Source: an uncultured Bacteroidales bacterium | GTDB taxonomy: Bacteria > Bacteroidota > Bacteroidia > Bacteroidales > Bacteroidaceae | Length of the DNA stretch: 6,241 nucleotides | Direction: 5' to 3' | Assembly (NCBI GenBank): GCA_945871755.1 | Contig: CAMBWV010000067.1 | Coordinates: forward strand, 1-6,241 | In this document: one piece after another, positions 1-6,241 of the stretch | Numbering within the stretch: position 1 is the stretch's first letter | Layout: every line of letters starts with the position of its first letter | Notes under the pieces: generated by a model | Database searches by the model: none | What the model was told of the DNA's origin: nothing | The model's input: the letters and a program-made list of their open reading frames with translations, nothing else | Position numbers and translations under genes: made by a program

Positions 1-61
1 TAACCTCGTGAGATTTTTTTGTTACTTGCTAGCCGGCTGCTTTCGGATGGTTACGAAACCA

Positions 62-76
62 GGTCGCGCAGCGACC
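62..76. other. Small GC-rich inverted repeat (possible secondary hairpin)
   Basis: A perfect 6-bp inverted repeat, GGTCGC and GCGACC, encloses a 3-base loop. On the minus strand it lies just beyond the strong terminator and is followed only by a weak T-containing stretch (TGGTTTCG). It may be a back-up stop or chance. The rest of 1-61 holds a 7-T run (14-20) and an 8-bp palindrome AGCCGGCT (31-38), with no gene or RNA that I can support. Confidence 0.35.
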
Positions 77-80
77 GATG

Positions 81-120
81 AAAAAAGAAAGGTGGGCCTT
101 TGGGTAGGTCCACCTTTCTT
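81..120 (-). terminator. Rho-independent terminator after the GH95 gene
   Basis: Bases 85-98 pair with 107-120 in a 14-bp stem (one G-T pair at 96/109) around an 8-base loop (99-106). Read on the minus strand, the stem is followed by a run of T (the complement of the A-run at 81-86), which is the layout of an intrinsic terminator for the leftward gene ending at 244. On the plus strand the stem is followed by GGTTATTGG and not by T, so it should act mainly leftward. It starts 124 bp after the GH95 stop codon and closes that transcription unit. Confidence 0.87.
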
Positions 121-156
121 GGTTATTGGATTTGCTGGTCGGTTGGCTGGGGCTGA

Positions 157-219
157 CTGAGCCTTACGGAATCGGGGCTGAGCCTTACGGTATCAAGGCT
201 GAGTCTAGCGGAGTCCTGG
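157..219. repeat. 21-bp tandem repeat, three copies, 3' of the GH95 gene
   Basis: Three adjacent 21-bp units start at 157, 178 and 199. The first two share the core CTGAGCCTTACGG and differ mainly at their ends. The third is more diverged (CTGAGTCTAGCGG). A degenerate remnant may continue to about 234. Read on the minus strand the core is TCCGTAAGGCTCAGCC, which resembles the core of the repeat after ftsZ (TCCCTTTGGCAAAGCC). The units lie between the GH95 stop codon and its terminator, so they would be transcribed as 3' untranslated RNA. Function unknown. Confidence 0.75.
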
Positions 220-243
220 CCTTGCCGACCTAGGGGTTTGAGA

Positions 244-3200
244 TTACTTGCCAATCTTCTTCACACCACCCTGGATGTAGGGGCGGCCTGCGGGGGTTGC
301 GCTGAGGCGACGGCCAGAGAGGTCGTAGATGGGAGCAACCTTACCGTCTTGTGTGGCGGCTGCGGCGATGCCTGTGGAAGGGTTTTCGGTGAAGTCGATT
401 TCTACTACGTTGTCCTGAGCGCATTCGATGGTGGCTACACCCTGCTCATCGAAGTCAGGCGTTACTTCTTGACCGTTCACCCAGAACTTGGCCTCGTTGA
501 GTGCCTTGGCGCCATTGAGGCTACGCACGCGGAGGGGAGCGCCAGCCTTGCTGGTGATAGTGGCACGCTGGAGTTTGTTGCCCGTCCAAGTCTCGTCCAC
601 GATGAAGTTGCCCTGTGCCTTGAGACCCTTCACAGAACCTTCAGCCCAAGCGGAGGGAAGTGCGGGGAGGAGGGTTACGACGTCGTCGAAGCTGTGGAGG
701 AGCATTTCGGCAACACCGCTGGTGCAACCATAGTTACCGTCAATCTGGAAGGGAGAGTGAGCGTCGAAGAGGTTGTAGTAGCAACCGCCATAGTTACCCA
801 TTTCAATCACGTAGGAGCCAGAGTGGCGGAGAGCGAGGGTGAGGTTGCGGCGTGCATTGTCACCATCGAGGCAACGAGCGTAGGTGTTGGTCTGCCAACC
901 CATGGACCATCCCGTCACGTCGCCGTTGCGGGCAATCTGTCCGTTGTAGGCAGCCTGCCAGAGGTTCTTGCCTGCATCGTCGGTAGCGTAAGCGCTAACC
1001 TGGCTGAAGGGATAGAGGCACATGAGGTGAGAGAGGTGGCGGTGGCCCTGGTCGCTGAGGGGGTAGTTCTTCCACTCAGAAATCATGACCTTACCAGCAG
1101 AGTTTTCGGTCCAAAGACCCTTGTCGAAGTTTTCGTAGAGGTCGCGGATGGCTTCGATTTGTTCGTTGGTGAGGGGCGATTCGTCGCCAAGGATTGCGTG
1201 AGCCTGGAAGATTTCGTCGAGCACTTCGTAGCTGGTCTGCTGAGCGAAGGCGGTCACGTCAGTGTTACCGTGCTCGGGCGACCATTCGTTCTTGATTTCA
1301 TACTTACCGCGGCTGTCCTTCGTAGCGATGGACTTGGTGAAGAGGGCGCACTGGTACATCACGGGGAGGGCCTTCTTGAGGAATTCCTTGTCGAGGGTGT
1401 ACTTGTAGTAGCGCCACAGGTGGGTGCAGTACCAAGAGCCACAGGTCTTGATGCGGTTGTTCTCCCAGGTGCTGGTACCGCCGAAGATGTTGTTCTCAAC
1501 GGCTACCATCCATCCCTGAGCGCCCGACTTCACCTTAGCGGCGAGCTGATACCAGGGCGAGTTGCTGCCCGGTGCACCGAGGTCGAGGATATGGTTGAGG
1601 AAGGGCAGGTGCATTTCGCTGAGGTTGGTGGGGTCAGCGGGCCAGTAGTTCATCTGCACGTTGATGTCGGCGTGCACGTCGCAGTGCCAGAAGGTGGTGT
1701 TGCTGCGGTCGTTCCAGATACCTTGGAGGTTGCTGGGCGCGTGAATGGAGGTGTCGAGGTTGGCACCGATGGTGAAGTAGCGGCCATACTGGAAGTAGAG
1801 GGCTTCGAGGAAGAGGCCGTCCACGCTCGTCTTGTTCTGCGCCTGTGCGTTGTAGAACTTGATGAGGTTTTCGGTGGTCATGGTGCTTTCACCGCCGAGG
1901 TTGAGGTCAACGCGGCCCATGAGTTCCTCGTGCTTAGCCATGTGGTCGGCGAGAAGAGCCTCGTAGCCCTTAGTAAGGGCTGCGCTGATGCGGCCCTGTA
2001 CCTTTTCGGCCAACTGAGCGGTGGTTTCGCCCGATTTGCAAGTAGCCTTGGTGGCATCGTAGTCCGTGGCGGCTGCCATGACGATGTACATATAAGTAGC
2101 ATTGGATACCTCAATACCCGTCTCTGCCTTGCGCTTCTGACCGTCGGTCACGATTTCGAAGGCAGCGTTGTAGCTGACGATAGCCATACCACCGCTGAAG
2201 CTTGCGCCCGTTTCTGTGTAAGTCACTTCGCCTGCGCCAATCTGGCCGTCGGGCTGGAAACTTACGAGGAGTTTCAGTTTGTCGTTACCCTTGGCTTCGT
2301 AGTGAGCCACGAGCACCTTGTCGGTGGCCGAAGCGAAGTAGCGACGCGAATATTGCGTCAGCATGTCACTGCTCTTGTACTCAACGCCACCCACACCGCT
2401 CATGATGTCGAGGTAGCGAGCGTAGTCCTGCACGGGCTTGGATTCGTCGTTTCCTTCGGAGAATACGCCGCTCATGTCGGTCACTTCAATAGAACCGAAG
2501 TTCTGGAAATAGCCCTGGTTGCTGTTAGTATTCTTACCAGCCCAGAGGGTCTTCTCGTTGAATTGGATGTTGTCCATCTTGACAGCACCCTGGAAGGTAG
2601 CGCCGAGTTGTCCGTTACCTACGGGCAGTGCATACTCCATCCAAGTGTCGCTTACGCCCGTCTTAGAGGCAGGCACGTCGTACCAGAGTGTCCATTTGCT
2701 GACCCAGTCGGGGCGTGTGCCCTTGTTGACCTTGCCAAATTCGCTGTAGAACACATCGGGATAGTCGGCGAGGTTGACTTCGGTGATGAAAATCTTCGAG
2801 CCTTGGTCACCCGTCACAGAGGCTGTGCCCCAGAAGGCGAGCCAGTTTTCGCGGTTGTTCATCCAGTTGTTCGAACCGTTCACCTTGATATAAGAAGGAT
2901 TAGCCGTGCCGCCACCGAGGTTGAAAGTACCGGTATAGACCGTACCATAGGAAGTATCGTCGGGGCTAACCATGGTAGCGCGAGCGCTAGCCTCGCTACC
3001 CTTCATGCCGAGCACCTTGCTCAGACCCGTGCTGTAGTTGTAGATGCGATAGGTGCCGTTACCTGCACTCTCAAACCACCAGAGGCCCTTGTTGTCGCGG
3101 GGCTTGAGGGTGTTGCGGAGGTGAAGGTTGCCGCCCTCAACGTATTCGGGATTAATGGAGATGTAGCCGCCCTTACCGTTCTGCATGGTGTAGAACTTCG

Positions 3201-3903
3201 TATCAGCATCGAGGTAGCTCACGTAAATGGTCTTGTTGCTGATGGTAACGACAGCAATCTTGCCAACCACGGTGGTAGCCGTGAGGTCTGCGCTGGTCAG
3301 TTTCAACTCAGTCTCAATGCTGGTGCCATTGCCATAATTCTGGCCGCTATAGGCAACGCCTGCGCTGGCTTCTTCTGTACCCAGCACGACTACGTTGTAA
3401 GCAGCAGCGATGGGGGTAGCCTCTTCAATCTTGTACTTGTTACCCGCGTCTGTCGTAGTCCAATTGTTGACCACAATACCAGCAGCCATCTGGCCAGATT
3501 CTTGCGAGTTCATACCATTGGGACCGAGCGTCAGTTTCCAAGGATAGTTGGCATCGCTAACCTTCTCCATGCGGAACACGGCGTTAGGTTCGCTGCCATA
3601 GGTACCGTCGCTGTTGACGTACTTCTCAGCACCGACGCTGTAGAGATAGTAGTTCTCTCCATTCTTTTCGATGCGGAATTGCTGGTTGGGGTTCGTGTTG
3701 TCCTGCGTAACGTTTCCCACAGACGTACCTGTGCTACCACAGATTTGGTTGGGGACGTTTTCGCTGTACAACAAGAACGCACGTGCACTCGTAAGGGTAT
3801 AGACCTTGTCATTGCTAAGCTGACTCAGGTCTGTCACCTGCTGCGCCCATCCCTGGCAAAAGATGCCAAAGAAGGCGAGCAACATTAGAATCTTGTTTCT
3901 CAT
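244..3903 (-). CDS. Secreted GH95 family glycoside hydrolase (alpha-L-fucosidase/galactosidase type) with N-terminal lectin-like extension
   Basis: 1219 residues. GH95 enzymes invert and release terminal alpha-L-fucose (often alpha-1,2) or alpha-L-galactose from glycans. The start at 3903 was chosen because it gives a signal peptide (residues 1-20, [15 protein letters not shown], likely cut at GWA|QQ); an in-frame start at 4035 adds 44 residues without secretory character. Residues ~25-375 look like two beta-trefoil/ricin-like segments ([24 protein letters not shown]; later [18 protein letters not shown]), probably carbohydrate-binding. The GH95 N-terminal domain starts near 407 ([20 protein letters not shown] 449-456). 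The catalytic (alpha/alpha)6 domain carries NLQGIWNDR (725-733), [11 protein letters not shown] (746-756), SPEHG (875-879, E877 the probable general acid) and [13 protein letters not shown] (1047-1059). The C-terminal YDLSGRRL...GGVKK tail (1193-1215) resembles tails of secreted Bacteroidales proteins. It lies 252 bp after ftsZ, probably as its own unit, with a terminator. Family is near certain; the exact sugar is not readable. Confidence 0.93.
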   Translation of the reverse strand: MRNKILMLLAFFGIFCQGWAQQVTDLSQLSNDKVYTLTSARAFLLYSENVPNQICGSTGTSVGNVTQDNTNPNQQFRIEKNGENYYLYSVGAEKYVNSDGTYGSEPNAVFRMEKVSDANYPWKLTLGPNGMNSQESGQMAAGIVVNNWTTTDAGNKYKIEEATPIAAAYNVVVLGTEEASAGVAYSGQNYGNGTSIETELKLTSADLTATTVVGKIAVVTISNKTIYVSYLDADTKFYTMQNGKGGYISINPEYVEGGNLHLRNTLKPRDNKGLWWFESAGNGTYRIYNYSTGLSKVLGMKGSEASARATMVSPDDTSYGTVYTGTFNLGGGTANPSYIKVNGSNNWMNNRENWLAFWGTASVTGDQGSKIFITEVNLADYPDVFYSEFGKVNKGTRPDWVSKWTLWYDVPASKTGVSDTWMEYALPVGNGQLGATFQGAVKMDNIQFNEKTLWAGKNTNSNQGYFQNFGSIEVTDMSGVFSEGNDESKPVQDYARYLDIMSGVGGVEYKSSDMLTQYSRRYFASATDKVLVAHYEAKGNDKLKLLVSFQPDGQIGAGEVTYTETGASFSGGMAIVSYNAAFEIVTDGQKRKAETGIEVSNATYMYIVMAAATDYDATKATCKSGETTAQLAEKVQGRISAALTKGYEALLADHMAKHEELMGRVDLNLGGESTMTTENLIKFYNAQAQNKTSVDGLFLEALYFQYGRYFTIGANLDTSIHAPSNLQGIWNDRSNTTFWHCDVHADINVQMNYWPADPTNLSEMHLPFLNHILDLGAPGSNSPWYQLAAKVKSGAQGWMVAVENNIFGGTSTWENNRIKTCGSWYCTHLWRYYKYTLDKEFLKKALPVMYQCALFTKSIATKDSRGKYEIKNEWSPEHGNTDVTAFAQQTSYEVLDEIFQAHAILGDESPLTNEQIEAIRDLYENFDKGLWTENSAGKVMISEWKNYPLSDQGHRHLSHLMCLYPFSQVSAYATDDAGKNLWQAAYNGQIARNGDVTGWSMGWQTNTYARCLDGDNARRNLTLALRHSGSYVIEMGNYGGCYYNLFDAHSPFQIDGNYGCTSGVAEMLLHSFDDVVTLLPALPSAWAEGSVKGLKAQGNFIVDETWTGNKLQRATITSKAGAPLRVRSLNGAKALNEAKFWVNGQEVTPDFDEQGVATIECAQDNVVEIDFTENPSTGIAAAATQDGKVAPIYDLSGRRLSATPAGRPYIQGGVKKIGK

Positions 3904-3938
3904 AAGGTAATAAATAATAAAGGTATATAAATAGGTTG
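3904..3938 (-). promoter_or_regulatory. AT-rich leader and possible promoter of the GH95 gene
   Basis: The 35 bases before the ATG at 3903 are nearly all A/T on the minus strand, unlike the GC-richer surroundings. AT-rich leaders without a Shine-Dalgarno site are usual in Bacteroidota, and no purine-rich ribosome binding site is visible here. TACCTTTA (3918-3925) fits the Bacteroidota -7 element TAnnTTTG in 7 of 8 defined positions or so, but I find no TTG-type -33 element at the usual 19-21 bp spacing and the implied leader would be only a few bases. The AT-rich leader is observed; the promoter call is weak. Confidence 0.3.
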
Positions 3939-3960
3939 GTTGTTGCTTGGAAAGGCGGGG

Positions 3961-4021
3961 AGAGGATTTTAGAGGATTTTGGAGGATTGAAGAGGATTTG
4001 CAGAGGATTTTAGAGGAGGGG
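3961..4021. repeat. Phased ~10-bp tandem repeat (AGAGGATTTT) upstream of the GH95 gene
   Basis: Copies start at 3961, 3971, 3981, 3991, 4002 and 4012. Three are exact AGAGGATTTT (3961, 3971, 4002); the others are GGAGGATTGA, AGAGGATTTG and AGAGGAGGGG. The T-runs (A-tracts on the minus strand) recur every 10-11 bp, one turn of the helix, the arrangement that produces intrinsic DNA curvature. The block lies 58-118 bp upstream of the GH95 start, where an upstream activator or a bend could act. A regulatory role is inference; a slippage-derived simple repeat is the alternative. Confidence 0.7.
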
Positions 4022-4068
4022 CATGCCTTCTTCAATGCCTGGCCTTTGCCTCGGACCTTCCTTGCTCA

Positions 4069-4176
4069 TTTGCCGAAGGAGATGATGGCTTTGCCAAAGG
4101 GGGATGACGGCTTAGTCAAAGGGAGATGGCGGCTTTGCCAAAGGGAGATGACGGCTTAGCCGAAGGTAATGACAGC
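4069..4176. repeat. 21-22 bp tandem repeat that includes the 3' end of ftsZ, five copies
   Basis: Units lie at 4069-4089 (21 bp), 4090-4111, 4112-4133, 4134-4155 (22 bp each) and 4156-4176 (21 bp). Plus-strand units read roughly TTTGCCAAAGGGAGATGACG plus GC. Units 2-4 are close copies; the last one is the final six codons and TAA stop of ftsZ. Units alternate between TTTGCC and TTAGYC, so a single A/T change sets whether the minus strand reads CAAA or the stop-bearing CTAA. Each 22-bp unit contains short self-complementary cores such as CTTTGGCAAAG, but no T-tailed terminator. The stretch between this array and the 10-bp repeat (4022-4068) shows only an 8-bp palindrome, GGCATGCC at 4020-4027. 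Confidence 0.85.
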
Positions 4177-5466
4177 GCCATTGCCGTTGGGCTCGGTGTC
4201 AATGGTGATCGCCTGGCTGCCTTTGGCTTTATTCTTGATGTCGCCTAGGATTTCCTTGCTGCGCTTATAGGTCGGCGTGAGTTCCACCATAGAGATAACT
4301 TCCTCGTTGTCGAGATCGTTGAGACCAAATAGATAGACTTTCGGGCGTCTCTTTTGTCCGCTCTTGGAATTGGCAGGGCCGTAGAAATTCTCGCGGCGCT
4401 CGTCGTTTTCTTCCTGACGCTCGTTTGCGCGTTTGCGGTTGAGCGCCTCCTCTTCGTCGAGTTTCTCCTTCATACCCGGCACATTGTTGATGCCGAATCC
4501 CGTGGCGAGGATGGTAATCTTGACCTTCTTCTCCAGCTCGGGCAGGGTGCTGAGTCCCCATTTCGTTTCCACATCCTCGTGGAAGCGCGACATAAACTCG
4601 TGTACTTCGTTCATCTCTTCCATCATGAGCATATCGCCTTCGTGTTCGGCGCAGAAAGAGATTGAAAGCAGCACCTTCTTGGAGTTGTAGATGTCGTTGT
4701 TGTTGAGCAGCGGAGAGTGGAGTGCGTCTTCGAGAGCCTTAGTCACACGATTCTCGCCTTCGCCATAACCTGTACTCATGATGGCCACGCCGCCGTCCTT
4801 GAGAACTGTACATACGTCGCGGAAGTCCAGGTTGATGATGCCGTGCATCGTGATGATTTCAGCGATGCTTCGTGCGGCGATGGAGAGGGTATTGTCGGCT
4901 TTCTCGAAAGCAGAAAGCACGTTGAGGTCGGGATAGATTTCGCGCAGACGTTCGTTGTTGATAACGAGGAGGGCATCTACGTGCTTGGAAATTTCCTCCA
5001 CGCCGTCGAGGGCCTGGTCTATCTTACGATTGCCTTCAAAGAGGAAGGGGATGGTGACGATGCCGACGGTCAGGATGCCCATATCCTTTGCTTCGCGTGC
5101 AATGATCGGTGCAGCGCCCGTACCTGTTCCGCCGCCCATACCAGCGGTAATAAAGACCATCTTCGTACCGTCGTTGAGCATTTTGCGGATGTCTTCCACA
5201 CTTTCTTCGGCGGCTTCGCGGGCGCGTTCGGGCCTATTGCCCGCGCCAAGGCCTTCTTTGCCCAGTTGGAGGCATACGGGAACGGGGGAATCCATCAGGG
5301 CTTTCGAGTCGGTGTTGCAAAGCACGAAGTTGACTTCGTGAATGCCTTCGCGATACATGTGGTTCACAGCGTTACCGCCGCCACCGCCCACGCCGATGAC
5401 CTTAATGATGGAAGGTTGCGTGCTAGGCACGTCCATGTCTATGAGTAGTTCTTTATTGCCTGTCAT
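4156..5466 (-). CDS. ftsZ: Cell division protein FtsZ
   Basis: 436 residues, complete. FtsZ is the tubulin-like GTPase that polymerises at midcell into the Z-ring and organises septal wall synthesis. Visible motifs: GVGGGGGNAV (25-34), NTD (51-53), the tubulin signature GGGTGTG (111-117), and the T7 loop NLDFRDV (212-218) with D214 and D217 placed to complete the GTPase site of the neighbouring subunit. The second domain runs to about 325 (KITILATGFG). Then follows a charged linker (333-375, rich in E, K, R, N) and a C-terminal block VYLFGLNDLDNEEVISMVELTPTYKR (377-402) before a short tail ending AVITFG. I see no classical PAFLRR-type end peptide; the LDNEE...TPTYKR block may hold that role. 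The ATG overlaps the ftsA stop, fixing the start. The last codons are one unit of a tandem repeat that continues past the stop. Confidence 0.98.
   Translation of the reverse strand: MTGNKELLIDMDVPSTQPSIIKVIGVGGGGGNAVNHMYREGIHEVNFVLCNTDSKALMDSPVPVCLQLGKEGLGAGNRPERAREAAEESVEDIRKMLNDGTKMVFITAGMGGGTGTGAAPIIAREAKDMGILTVGIVTIPFLFEGNRKIDQALDGVEEISKHVDALLVINNERLREIYPDLNVLSAFEKADNTLSIAARSIAEIITMHGIINLDFRDVCTVLKDGGVAIMSTGYGEGENRVTKALEDALHSPLLNNNDIYNSKKVLLSISFCAEHEGDMLMMEEMNEVHEFMSRFHEDVETKWGLSTLPELEKKVKITILATGFGINNVPGMKEKLDEEEALNRKRANERQEENDERRENFYGPANSKSGQKRRPKVYLFGLNDLDNEEVISMVELTPTYKRSKEILGDIKNKAKGSQAITIDTEPNGNGAVITFG
5463..5466 (-). promoter_or_regulatory. ATGA stop/start overlap of ftsA and ftsZ (translational coupling)
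   Basis: The minus strand reads ATGA here: TGA ends ftsA and ATG begins ftsZ, a 4-bp overlap. Such overlaps usually mean that ribosomes ending ftsA restart on ftsZ. The sequence before the ATG (GACGAAAACGAAGACAACAA) has no strong Shine-Dalgarno site, which agrees with coupling and with Bacteroidota initiation in general. Confidence 0.8.
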
Positions 5467-6241
5467 TTGTTGTCTTCGTTTTCGTCCTTCTTATCAGATT
5501 GCTGTATCACCTTGTTTTCGTCCTCTTCGTTAACTAGGTTGTTGAGGAACTCCTTCATGGATCTGAAGAATCGGTTGCGTTTTGCGCGCTTGCGTTCCTT
5601 TTCTTCTTCTTGGCGACGCTGTTCTTCTTCCTGGCGACGCTTCTGCTCGGCTGCCTCGGCTGCGGCCTTTTCTTCCTCAGCCTTGCGTGCGGCTTCTTCT
5701 GCCTGGCGCTGGCGCTCCTGTTCGAGGAAGAGGTCGTTCTGGTTGTCGCCTATTTCGCCGCCGCAGCAGTTGATTTCTGCCTCGTCAATGATGGAGAGCA
5801 CGGCGTTGTAGGAACCGTCAGCATTGAAGTCGGCGATATTCGTGCGGGCCTGGAGGCGCGTCTTGCCGATGGTGCGCAGTTTAGAGAAGTTGGTGTATTC
5901 GTTGAAAGCCTTTTCAATGTTGGGCATCTTGGCAGCGCCTCCCGTCACGAAGATACCTGCGATGAGTTGCGAACTGTTATATTTGCTCAACTGGATTTGG
6001 TTTTCCACGTTGCGAATGATTTCCTCCATGCGCGATTCGATGAGGCCGCAGAGTTCGTCATGGCTGATGATGCGTCCGTCTTCCAGTTTGATGGCAGGCT
6101 GTTCCTCGTCGCTGGGATTGCTATAGGCAGTGCCGTAGGTCAGTTTGAGACGCTCGGCCTCGGCATCCTCGATTTGCAGGGAGGAGATGTCGCGGTTGAT
6201 ATTGGCGCCACCGAGGGGGATAACGGCCATGTGGCGGAGGA
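5463..6241 (-). CDS. ftsA: Cell division protein FtsA, C-terminal part (5' end beyond window)
   Basis: About 258 C-terminal residues are visible; the reading frame continues through the right edge (LRHMAVIPLGGANINRDI), so the Met at 6230 is internal and not the start. FtsA is the actin-like ATPase that anchors FtsZ to the inner membrane and recruits later division proteins. Counting from that Met: VIPLGGANINRDI (3-15) is the conserved FtsA phosphate-2 region, and GIFVTGGAAKMPNIEKAF (92-109) is the adenosine-binding motif of the actin fold. After the fold comes an unusually long charged helix (about 169-217, repeated EEAARKAEEE/RRQEEE patterns), then KRNRFFRSMKEFLNNLV (217-233), a likely amphipathic membrane-targeting helix, and a 22-residue acidic/lysine tail. 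In many FtsA proteins the amphipathic helix is at the very end, so the tail is a variation. It is co-transcribed with ftsZ through a 4-bp overlap. Confidence 0.96.
   Translation of the reverse strand, partial: LRHMAVIPLGGANINRDISSLQIEDAEAERLKLTYGTAYSNPSDEEQPAIKLEDGRIISHDELCGLIESRMEEIIRNVENQIQLSKYNSSQLIAGIFVTGGAAKMPNIEKAFNEYTNFSKLRTIGKTRLQARTNIADFNADGSYNAVLSIIDEAEINCCGGEIGDNQNDLFLEQERQRQAEEAARKAEEEKAAAEAAEQKRRQEEEQRRQEEEKERKRAKRNRFFRSMKEFLNNLVNEEDENKVIQQSDKKDENEDNK

Noticed and set aside
238..3888. A 1216-codon open frame on the plus strand opposite the GH95 gene
   Set aside because: It mirrors the GH95 codons; the translation shows no domain, and the minus frame has unmistakable GH95 motifs and a signal peptide. 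Codon bias that avoids TTA/CTA/TCA in the opposite frame explains the openness.
244..3903. Polysaccharide utilisation locus
   Set aside because: Only one glycosidase is visible; no SusC/SusD, sensor or second enzyme lies in the window.
3904..4035. Longer GH95 start (Met at 4035)
   Set aside because: The added 44 residues are encoded by the 10-bp repeat and AT-rich leader, and would bury the clear signal peptide that starts at 3903.
4000..4155. Intrinsic terminator after ftsZ
   Set aside because: Short self-complementary pieces exist (CTTTGGCAAAG, GGCATGCC), but none forms a long stem followed by a T-run on the minus strand.
3947..4159. A 70-codon plus-strand frame through the intergenic region
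   Set aside because: It is built from the two tandem repeats, has no recognisable protein character and converges into the ftsZ stop.
4069..4176. CRISPR array
   Set aside because: Units are directly adjacent and degenerate with no unique spacers between them, and no cas gene is present.
4717..5448. A 243-codon plus-strand frame opposite ftsZ
   Set aside because: Same cause: it lies wholly inside ftsZ, whose motifs are complete on the minus strand.

Overview
The window looks like a chromosomal piece of a Bacteroidota bacterium, most likely Bacteroidales and perhaps Prevotella-like. This rests on protein character: FtsA and FtsZ of Bacteroidales type, a secreted GH95 glycosidase with an N-terminal lectin-like extension and a C-terminal YDLSGRRL...GGVKK tail common in that group, and AT-rich leaders without clear Shine-Dalgarno sequences. 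The genus is inference. All three genes lie on the minus strand, so transcription runs from the right edge to the left.

Right part (4156-6241): the 3' two thirds or so of ftsA, cut by the window edge, overlap a complete ftsZ by 4 bp (ATGA). This is the usual end of the division and cell-wall (dcw) cluster. FtsA tethers FtsZ filaments to the membrane, and this FtsA carries a long charged helix before its amphipathic membrane anchor.

Middle (3904-4155): a 252-bp intergenic region with two different tandem repeats. The one next to ftsZ is a 21-22 bp unit of which the last codons and TAA stop of ftsZ are themselves a copy. The other is a ~10-bp AGAGGATTTT repeat with helically phased A-tracts, 58-118 bp upstream of the next start codon. 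I see no clear terminator after ftsZ.

Left part (244-3903): one large secreted GH95 family glycoside hydrolase (alpha-L-fucosidase or alpha-L-galactosidase type) of 1219 residues, about 400 longer at the N terminus than a minimal GH95 enzyme. Its 3' flank (1-243) holds a third short tandem repeat (21 bp) and a strong rho-independent terminator. The division genes and the glycosidase have no evident functional link. No SusC/SusD, transposase, CRISPR, tRNA or rRNA is visible.

I found no clearly new multi-gene system. The most unusual material is the repeat family at the 3' ends of both ftsZ and the GH95 gene, the phased repeat upstream of the GH95 gene, and an apparent Asn-to-Asp change in the GH95 active-site motif.
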